Source of the DNA: Linum tenue
Lineage: Eukaryota > Streptophyta > Magnoliopsida > Malpighiales > Linaceae
Assembly: GCA_946122785.1 (NCBI GenBank)
Contig: CAMGYJ010000008.1
Location: forward strand, 7,217,742 to 7,281,741
DNA: 64,000 nucleotides
Direction of reading: 5' to 3'
The position numbers and the translations under genes are program-made. Below the pieces are notes generated by a model, which worked only from the letters and a program-made list of their open reading frames with translations, was not told where the DNA came from and did no database searches. This document shows, piece after piece, positions 55,886 through 64,000 of this stretch (positions within the stretch are counted from its first letter, which is position 1; every line of letters begins with the position of its first letter).

Positions 55886-57946
55886 TTAAAGCTGGCTGCG
55901 GTCGAATGCAGAAAGTATAGTAAACTCCAGAGGAGTCTGAGCCAGATTTCCAGGTTTAGGGAGTTGCACACAAAACGAAAACCAACATCCATTCATGGCC
56001 ACAATTTTCGGAGGGAAATGGCCATGGTGGTGGGGGTGCTGCAGCAATAGTTCGGTTGCTGTAACTCCAAGCAAAGATTCAGCGGTCTTTCCAAGTGCGA
56101 CGAAGCACGCCGAGCCAGTAGTGTCTCCGACAGCCAAATGAATTTTGTAGCTGTAAAAATGTATTAACATTTCAGGGTTGAATTGGGCGTGCCCACTTGA
56201 CTGATGGGGAAAAGGTGGATTTAAAACTAACCACTTTTCGGTAGCTTCAGGCTTTAGTTGGCCATGGTCTTCACAAAAAAAATCACCAGAGCCAGGAAAT
56301 TCCCTAGCTGTCTTAAAGCAAAAGGCACATCCTAAGTAGAACCATGATCTTGAAGACTCAGTGGAGAGGACTTGCGCCAAACAATAGTACTGGGTAGCCT
56401 GTAGGTAAACAAAACTGGTGAGAAAAGTTAGCTAAGCAGGGAAGAAATTTGTTAGTTTACTGGGGAAAGGGACTGGAAAAACAGATCCATCTAGTGGTGA
56501 GGCAGAATACATTCTGAAACATGAAAATAATGGCTGGCTACATTAATAGTGCAGATTATGCTTTAACCTGGCATGTAGTAATAAAACACAGTGCTGTTAC
56601 AGTAAAAGTTATGTCAAAAGAACGCACGTCAACCATTGGATTCCTGGAAAGGCGGATGAGGTCCATAATTGTCTTGGTACTGTCAGTTCGAAACATTTCC
56701 TCTGCAAAAGAAGTGGAAAAGTATGGAGGATAATATCGGATCGTATCTGTACCACCAGTAGACCTACAAATTCGAAAGTATATGAGATAAACGGAAAGTA
56801 AATTACTAAAAACGGCAGCTTGTAAGAGACTTACGTAGCACGCAAAACAGTTGCCAAATCAGAGGATGGCTCCAAAACAAACCGTGTGGCGGAGGTGCTG
56901 GTTAAAAAAATGACGCCTTTGGTAAAAGTAGGAAAGCAGATGTGAGGCGTCGTAGAATGGAATAGCAATAGCATTAACTGTGAGGTAGAAAGATGCACTG
57001 TAAACCTGCTGTGGCGTTAGTAACTTGAAGACTGCATACACCAAGTATAACAGAGCCCATGCGGCCAAGGTATGCTAGTTCTTCTCCATCTAGTGATCGA
57101 GCAACATCGCCACATATGGTGATGTTAACACGTATATTTCTGCAATAGTAAAGTGCAGGCAAGAGGGAGATGATTGGAATTCAGTTAAATCAACTACAAA
57201 TGGAAAGGTACACAACCGCATTGCACTGAAGACCTTTCGTTCTGCATGACCAGTTTCCGCCTAATAACAGCACCAGTGGACGTTGCTGAACAGGATAACC
57301 CGCTCACAGACACAACTCTGCCAACAACATCTACATGTGAAGATGTTTTAAAAGATCGTCAATTCAGTAGTGCAAACATCAGGTGAAGTATATGTGATGA
57401 TATTACAGTAATTTCCAGGTGAACCTATGAGCTGGTTTGTTGAGCGAGTCAAGCCGCGCAAGGAACTGAAGTGGAAAAACTCAAATGAATCAGCACAGAA
57501 ACCCGGTGACAACATGGTCACATCCTCAAATATGGTTCCCTGAGAAAGAACCAAACTAAATCTATGCGAGCAAGGGCGGCACATTGGCTGTGATTTTGCC
57601 AGCTGGTATCCAGTAACTAAGTAGACACACCCTAGTTGCAAGTGTGCGCCAAATCGGTGACCTAAATCTGGTGTCGCGATGGCCTGGATCAAGGTTCCCT
57701 GTTAAACAGGGAGGAGGCGAAGCAAGAGAAATGACCGAGGAGCACAATTTGAGCTGGCAAGTGGAACAAAAAACGTTAAAGGAAATGCTATAGTACCTTG
57801 GAATCGGTCCAAAGACTGCAAATTTGTGAGAGGATGGATGAATTTTCTGTATTGCAATAACCCCAAACATGCAAGAGTCGTATCTTGAGAGCAGTTTCTA
57901 CCCCTTCAGTTCCATTCAAATCCAGAAGCAGCTTTAGCCGAAACAT
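55886..57946 (-). CDS. RPA70-like OB-fold protein C (intact)
   Basis: Replication protein A large-subunit-like single-strand DNA-binding protein. Eight exons with canonical GT-AG sites join in frame to 432 aa: 57946-57797, 57698-57425, 57330-57234, 57139-57006, 56916-56835, 56763-56634, 56398-56232, 56150-55886. DBD-A-like fold: LHVWGYCN...SLWTDSKGTLIQAIA, then YLVTGYQLAKSQ. DBD-B-like fold: DVVGRVVSVSGL, NIRVNITICGDVARSLDGEELAY and LTSTSATRFVLEP. A linker STKTIMDLIR precedes the DBD-C zinc module (WFYLGCAFCFKTAREF...CEDHG) and KIHLAVGDTTGSACFVALGKTAESLLGV. The frame stays open upstream to a Met at 58138, which would add 64 residues. It is the best-preserved of the three paralogues. Confidence 0.85.
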
Positions 57947-58138
57947 GCCTCTTTTGTGAGGGATTTTGGGGACGAAGAGCGAACCGGATGACACCAGAAG
58001 GAAGGCGGAACAGGCACAGTATGCTGATTTAGGATGTTTGTGAGGAAATAACGGAAGAAGAGTAAAGTTGATGAGAGAGGGTGGAAGGTGAGATAAGAGC
58101 AGGGATCTTCCTAAACGTTGAATAAAACAACAAAACAT

Positions 58139-58775
58139 AGAAAATTTCTCTCGAACTGTTCAGTGTCTCTGCGGCCCAAAATGATCCAAAATACAATAAA
58201 CAATGGTCGTAGAAGGAAAGACTAAAAGACAAGTGGTGTGAAGGGAATCTATTACTTTTCAACTGAGGCAACAGTGGTATGTGTAATTATTTTGAGATCT
58301 AATATACCAGAACAGTAACGACACAAAAGTGAAGACAGAACAATCCAACACATTTAAAAGAAAGGAACTGCAGAAAGGGCATAGCTCAGACGAATAAAAT
58401 ACGAGCATTCATTGCAAAGTACATTGTTTAGATCTAAACTATTTGGATGGTTGAGCTTAAAGGATAGCTACCATACACAACGTACCAGAACAGTTTCTGT
58501 CCAGAATGGAAATAAAGATGGACTATTCCAATTCTCAAAAGATTTAATTAACTAATAATGTTGCAATCTATGTCTTCTGGCCCTGCGTTACTTTGATCCT
58601 TCCTCAGGCAACAACCCATTTAACTTCTTAGTTCCAAGAGCTGCAATAAGAACAGACATGTGGGTATTATTGGTGCGCAAAAAATGGTTGTGCCCAAGAA
58701 CACCAATGTTCCACTGAATGCAAAACAAAAGTAGGAAGGAATGTACCTTCTTTGACTGCAATGTAAGGGCTTTGG
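58139..58775. other. Spacer between RPA-like genes B and C
   Basis: About 640 bp; contains the promoter or leader of gene C and the 3' flank of gene B. No other feature recognised. Confidence 0.5.
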
Positions 58776-60848
58776 TCAGATGCGCAACTTAAGTTCTAGC
58801 AATGGGCGAAATGCTTTTGAATCCCAAATCGCAAACATGCGGATGTGTGGTTCATCTGAATCTTCTGATCCCACGATGTACAGTTCTGCCATTAGCTGAA
58901 CATTGCAGAATGTTTTGAGCAACTCAACTCTCTCGTCATATGGCATCATCTGGAACTCGAGCGGTGGCATACGGATTAGAGCAAGAGCAGGTTGATGATT
59001 CAGAACAATTGTTGCAGTGTGATTTCCTGATTCGCATTCAGCCTGCAATTCGTAGTACAATCTAAACGTATACGTAGATTAGAGATGTGGTAGCAATGAA
59101 TTGTTACTTAACAATAAGGAAAAGAACAGTAGTCGTAGTTTGGAAATACTCAGTGTCTTCAGGAAATGTTTTGCAGGTCTCAGAACCAAGATGGAACTTA
59201 AGTATCTTCAATTTGCATCGATAGAGTATCTGTCATATGGATTGAATTAGGAAAAATGTCAAGTCCAGTTTGTGTGAGTAACTAATAACATTTATTTTGT
59301 TGGAAGGCCACCTGAGGATGCTTGATAATTGTAATATATACTTGATTAACAATCTACAGGTGCACAAAGAAGGTAAGGAAAGTCACCTCAGTTTCCATTT
59401 CTCCTAATGGAACTTTGGTCTTCAATTCCAGCAATGAAATTCTGGGAGGAATCTTGCGCCGAAGGTATCCAAGGCGCTCCTTCGAGCTGTAGTCAATGAT
59501 GTCCACTGGCAATCTGTTATGAAAGAACCTAAAAGGTTTGTTGTGTTCAATTAGCTAAATGATAGAAGAAGATGCATATAATGGAAAGAAAGCTGCAAAT
59601 AGTACAGCATACCTGTTCATTAAAAGATGTGTCGTTTCATTGTATGGGTGGACAATGAGACGGGTCCCAGGAGATGTCACGAAACAAAACGGCGGAATAT
59701 GGGTGAATTCGTGGACATTTCGGGTGAGGCCTGTTGCTGTAATGATCAGAGGATAATGCACCTCGCTTCCATCAGCACTATGAATGAATTGTTTAATCCG
59801 CGTTCCGATGTAGCTCACAAGTCCTTTATTGCCACTATGAAGTTGGAAGACAACTAATGTGTGTTAATACAGACCAATTTGCATTATAACGTATAAAACA
59901 TAAGCTGATTTCGAAGCATACCTCATGTCTTCAAGATAGATTTGAAACATAAATGTATCAGAATTGACCCTAAGTGGTTCTGTTATGTGCGTCACGCATC
60001 CTGTGATTTCTGAAACACGAATCTGGTTGAGTTATTTGGTTGCATGTGGTCTGTAAATATTATATTTAGGGGGAAAAAAATATTCTGTGCATCAATTTAA
60101 AATGCAGGATGCTGTGTTCAGTTGGCTAAGCAGGAAGAAGAAATACCTGAGTAACAGAGTGGGAGACTTGCAGGAGAAACACTGTAATCACAAAGAACTT
60201 GATGGGCACAGTCATCTGGAAAATTCATGGTGCTGCGATATTCATGGATTCCTTCGAACGCACCTCTATTTGTGAAAGACAATCTCAAAGTGGAAGGTGC
60301 AATTCGACGTTCAGATTTAGCCGGTATCACAGTTGGGTTTATCATGGTGTAGAGACAACCAAGGTTCATGTCTGAACACATGTCAGGAGAACTTCCACAT
60401 CGCACAACAGCTTCCATAAGCTGTCCCTATAGGAGTTACAATGTTGGAAAAATGTGTTCACTAAACATTTTATGTTTAAAGTATAAGCAAGAAGTAGGTT
60501 TGTTTTTTATAGACGTACCTCTTTGTCTAGCCAAAGCATCTGTATAGAGGTAGCAGATGTAGTTTCACAGGGGTCACATTCTGTCCAGATGTTCAGTAGG
60601 CGTGCCATGAGGAAAATGTTGTTGGTTCCCAGATGGAGTTCACGGAAGGTTGTGGATTGTTTCATGACATCTAAAACGAAACGAAAATGCATGACAACAC
60701 ATAACAGCATACGGAAATAAGGGTATTGTTCAGTAATGGGAGAATACCATGTGGGTCCGTTGGTAACATTTCGCTCTCGGTGGTTGCCAAAAAACGGAAC
60801 TCAGTGGGCAGGAATGTTTTGGGTGCAGGACGAACTTGCTTTCTATAG
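58776..60848 (-). CDS. RPA70-like OB-fold protein B (first exon not resolved)
   Basis: Eight exons join in frame to about 450 residues: 60848-60748, 60670-60519, 60426-60147, 60009-59922, 59834-59613, 59528-59387, 59229-59150, 59061-58776. DBD-A-like: ARLLNIWTEC, MLWLDKEGQLMEAVV and CLYTMINPTVIPAKSERRI. DBD-B-like: EITGCVTHITEPL, LVSYIGTRIKQFI and TSPGTRLIVHPYNE. A third module (YRCKLKILKFHLGSETC, then ESGNHTATIVLNHQPALALI) ends in LLELKLRI. The zinc-finger Cys set in the last module is reduced. Exon 1 here starts in the middle of a codon, so a 5' exon is missing; the region 60860-61400 holds no convincing ATG exon. All seven introns keep the frame. Confidence 0.75.
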
Positions 60849-60989
60849 CTGCGGGAAGAAATATGATAACCAGAATAAATGGGAAAGCTAGCAGGAATAA
60901 CAGTAAAAATGCACAGGCTATTGCACCCACAAAGAACCATGTGTTGCTCGCTATTTGGAGACCTGTCCACATTTAGCGGCAAAACAACA

Positions 60990-62153
60990 AATAGTCTAGT
61001 TTAGAAGGACATTCGATTAATGCATATGTCCCTTTCCAAGTTGATTATTCAAAACCTCACCCGCACACTTTTAGAGCCCCCCGTTAAATCCAAAGATAGG
61101 TCAGCAGAACTTTGGCCGCCAAAGGGTACAGAAGAACGCCTAGCAAAAGGCTAAACACAGGGAATGAAATACGATTAAAAACAATATCGAACTCACAGTC
61201 AACGCGAAAGTGTGGGCAGATGCTGACGCTGGGGGACTGGCAGCGTTTCTCTGGGCGGGTTATGCTGAAGGTGGGGGACCAGCAGCGCTTCTCTGGCCGG
61301 TTGTATAATTTAGGTTTTTTTGTTACGAACAAAGGGCGAGCTGAACGACAGAAAGACAGGCAGTTTATTTTAGGGGACAAAGTGGAAGGTTTTGATGGAG
61401 AAAGCTATTGGGCCGGGCCAATCGGTTATGTCTGTTTTAAAAACTGCATCATGCATAATTGGTGGCCCGGATTGGTAAGTTGTGCATTTTTGTCGACCCA
61501 ACTGGGGCGGAAGAATGTATCTAGAAATTATATCCATCATGGTTTAAATTGGCCCAGTTATAATGCTAGCGGGTGTTTTCGATAACCTATTCATAACTGG
61601 ACTGATTACGCAAACTTGGCAAGTAATTAGGGTCTTGTTCCATCTTGTTTTTAAAGGTTGCTGGGCCAACACTGAGTACTCTCTGTCCAATGTTAAATCT
61701 CCTCTCACCCGTGTAAAAAGCAGTCACATATTTGCAGGCGTTAATAAAGTTCCTTAGGTTTGGAAAATGTACAGTTGCATAATTTGATTTTAGAGTGGAC
61801 TGTCTTAATGATCAAATGGGTCCAAAGACTATAGAGCTAGTTTGGTGGTCAAACTCTCTATGTATCAATAGGTTGTCAAGTGATGTATTTGTTTTTTTTT
61901 TGTCTGCGAGCAAGCACATGATTTAGTCACATGGGTTCCGAGGTAGATTTGGCGATAGGAAGGAGCACGTACAAAATGGCGAGACTATATGTGTTCATTA
62001 CAATGACATCAGAAGAGGTAACATCTTGGAGTCCTGGTGGCGAAAATACAGCAAAGGGCTTTTGCAAAGCAGATCTAAGGAAAGCAAAGACATTGAAGCG
62101 AAAAATATTGCACAAAACTAAATGCTAACCCTGAATCCTTATATTTAAGACGC
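60990..62153. other. Spacer between RPA-like genes A and B
   Basis: Contains a tandem duplication of about 42 bp at 61217-61305 (units of the GCTGACGCTGGGGGACTGGC kind). The missing first exon of gene B may lie here. No known gene. Confidence 0.4.
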
Positions 62154-64000
62154 TTAAAACCAATCCTGAACACCTGCAGCATGACGATGCCAAACTGCAA
62201 CAACTTCAAAGCGTTCATGCCTATCCCTACAGCAAGGCAACATTTTGATCTCAAACGTATAAGTGCGGTAAAGGACAGGTTGGAGGAGATGCCGAACATC
62301 TGCGTCTTCAAGGTCCCATAGAGGAAATGTTTGCAGTAATGCAGAAGCTGCTTCATGACTAATCAAGAATGAAGTCTTAAATGTCTCGTCACAAACGTCG
62401 GCTGAGATATAAAAACTATTTATGGCTGTATGAGAAATCTGAATCAATTTGATGATTCTATCGGTCTAAGTATACTATTACTTTTATGTGCGTACCTTTT
62501 AATCCTGTCATCATGAGCAATGGATGCAGAGCAATTAGAACAGACATCATTTGGGAACAATTTATGTTTTTGTGGTGAGCATTGAGGGCACAACCAAATG
62601 AAGAATCCAGATTGGTGATTGATTTTCTGAATTGTCGCCAAGCACCTAAATGTTGCCTATAGATAAAGAACAAAGAAGGATTAGGGGTGTGTAATTTGAG
62701 TAGTATGTGAATCATGGTAAAAGGTAAGGCAAAATACACTGTTGAACGGTTCAGTGTGCAGCGCATCATCCTCAGCCAACAGGAAAAGTAAGTCTGCTAT
62801 CGAGTGGCATGGACCATGTCGTTGGACAGGTCTGACAATGTCATTGGCGCGCCATTTACTAATGTAGAAGATCGGCATATTCGAACTCGAATGTCTGCAT
62901 TGAAACGAAAGGCGAACAATGTGTGGAAGATATGATGTAAAATAATACTGGGTTTTTGTAAAAGGATGCAAACCTGTAAAAGCTGGGCCTATGCATTCGT
63001 AAGGTCTGGTCAACGATGACCCTTGTACTGCATGTATTCTTGTACAAAAATTTTCCCTGACTCCAAAAGAATGAAGAACTGAGGAACAGACAAAGCAGCG
63101 GTATGTAGTGTTGGCACAAAGCTTACCATCTAAACAGTGGCCGACCATAGAAGTCATAGTTGCAATGACAGGGCCGTTTCGCTCTTGGCTAACAACCAAT
63201 GGCTCAAGCGTATGCATGATCAAGTGGTCGACGATTTGGGTTAAAACCTGTCTATTGCTGCAGGTAAAAGCAAAGAAGCACATATAAGCAACACACATCA
63301 TTCGGGGAGCAAAAAACTCATGAAGACTGAATACATGCCAATTATCTTCTAGGAGAATGAGCTGGTGCATCGACATTACATCGCCTGGTGTATCCATGTA
63401 GGGTTTGGAGATGGCGACTATGCGGCCCATTATGTCTGGGTAATAATAGTGAATCACTGAAGGTTTACGGGAAGAACACGACACAAAACAAATGAATGGT
63501 ATATTTATATGGCGACTGGATAACCTGATCTCTCCTGTTTGGCAAGCGCACGCATGTATAAGTCTAAGAAAGGGACTGGTTCTGCCATGTCGGTTGGGTG
63601 GTAATCGGACGGTGGGGGTTCAGGAACAGACCGGAAGCTACTGTTGTTTGTAAAACGAAGTTCGGAATTATGTGAACAACAACGGCCCATCATTCTTGCA
63701 GGGGTAACGAAGAAGGAAGATATCATGTAAATTCTGCCCGGGCTAAAAACTGGCTGACCCAATTGGGGTGCGACAGGATCCGACGTCGCAACAATCAATA
63801 TTCCCTGGGATGTGTTATAATGTAGAAATCAGGCACTGTAAGGACAAATAGATTCCGATAGATATAAATAGAAGTGCAAATGGAATACCTGCTTATCGAG
63901 TAGAAGATGATGATCTCTATCATGGCCCGACAGCGGCTCCTGCCATGTATGCAGATGTCGAAGCTGAAGCAGTTCGTCCGTGTAGCCAATGTCAAGCTGA
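62154..64000 (-). pseudogene. RPA70-like OB-fold gene A (partial at window edge, probably decayed)
   Basis: Third paralogue, entering from the right edge. Exon-like blocks: 64000-63889 (DELLQLRHLHTWQEP...LLLDKQ), 63804-63525 (GILIVATSDPV, YMISSFFVTPARM), a DBD-B start after 63457 (DIMGRIVAISKPY, HQLILLEDN), 63257-63127 (QVLTQIVDHLIMHTLEPLVV), 63078-62974 (NTCSTRVIVDQ), 62894-62738 (HSIADLLFLLAEDD), 62656-62496 (zinc knuckle CPQC...CSNC) and a last block ending at 62154 (DETFKTSFLISHEAASALL). Three junctions do not behave: the donor after LEDNW is GC not GT, and the frame is lost by canonical splicing before NTCSTR and before the last block. It is therefore read as a decaying copy, though mis-set splice sites are possible. 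Confidence 0.65.

Larger units (their letters stand above)
55655..64000 (-). mobile_element. Putative large Helitron carrying three RPA70-like genes (3' end in window)
   Basis: Seen: at 55655-55658 the minus strand ends in CTAG, followed by T, with a GC-rich hairpin just inside (CCCGCCGCAGAGCGCGGGC, 55684-55666). This matches the hairpins at 45333 and 46201. Gene C stops only 230 bp inside this end and all three RPA-like genes point toward it. Known: plant autonomous Helitrons encode RPA-like proteins besides the Rep/helicase. Inferred: the cluster belongs to one Helitron whose 5' TC end and Rep/helicase lie beyond 64000. Alternative: a small Helitron landed next to a cellular RPA-like gene cluster. 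Confidence 0.5.

Overview
The window is nuclear DNA of a eudicot plant. It carries plant-type split genes for a KUP/HAK potassium transporter, an LRR pseudokinase receptor, a P-class PPR protein, a CYP94-type P450, plant matrix metalloproteinases and a UVH3/XPG nuclease. It also has a plant tRNA-Asn and a typical plant transposon load (Helitrons, a MULE, hATs, a SINE, LINEs and a non-autonomous LTR element). No species can be fixed from the sequence alone.

Layout. 1-6.0 kb: 5' half of a UVH3/XPG-like repair nuclease gene (minus; it runs off the left edge), with a small Helitron in its 1.46 kb intron. 6.0-9.9 kb: a head-to-head E2 ubiquitin-conjugating enzyme gene (plus), so the two genes share an upstream region. 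11.8-14.7 kb: LRR pseudokinase receptor (plus). 16.5-17.7 kb: truncated LINE. 17.8-18.3 kb: small plant protein of unknown function (minus). 18.9 kb: tRNA-Asn. 19.3-22.1 kb: membrane NHL-repeat protein with a Gln-rich tail (minus). 24.2-25.9 kb: mitochondrial complex I PSST/NDUFS7 subunit (minus). 26-30.9 kb: a transposon graveyard with a SINE, a SKP1 pseudogene and two hAT-type elements. 30.9-32.5 kb: PPR gene (plus), followed by an ACT-domain pseudogene fragment. 33.5-38.2 kb: a CYP94-type P450 (minus) split by a young 3.2 kb LTR element. 38.5-39.5 kb: a polyA retroposon with a 17-bp target duplication. 39.8-44.0 kb: KUP/HAK transporter (minus, 8 exons). 45.3-48.3 kb: AT-rich Helitron and MITE repeats. 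49-50 kb: DUF716 membrane protein gene with an in-frame stop. 50.1-52.9 kb: two tandem single-exon matrix metalloproteinases (minus). 53.3-54.4 kb: a foldback MULE with a perfect 9-bp target duplication. 55.7-64 kb: three tandem, same-strand, highly diverged RPA70-like OB-fold genes that abut a Helitron 3' terminus.

The cellular genes look like ordinary unlinked housekeeping and accessory genes. The exception is the right-hand RPA-like cluster. It reads in the same direction as the Helitron end next to it, and that end shares its terminal hairpin with other Helitron ends in the window. The cluster is best explained as the single-strand-DNA-binding module of a large, possibly autonomous Helitron whose Rep/helicase part would lie beyond the right edge. 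This is the most interesting region.
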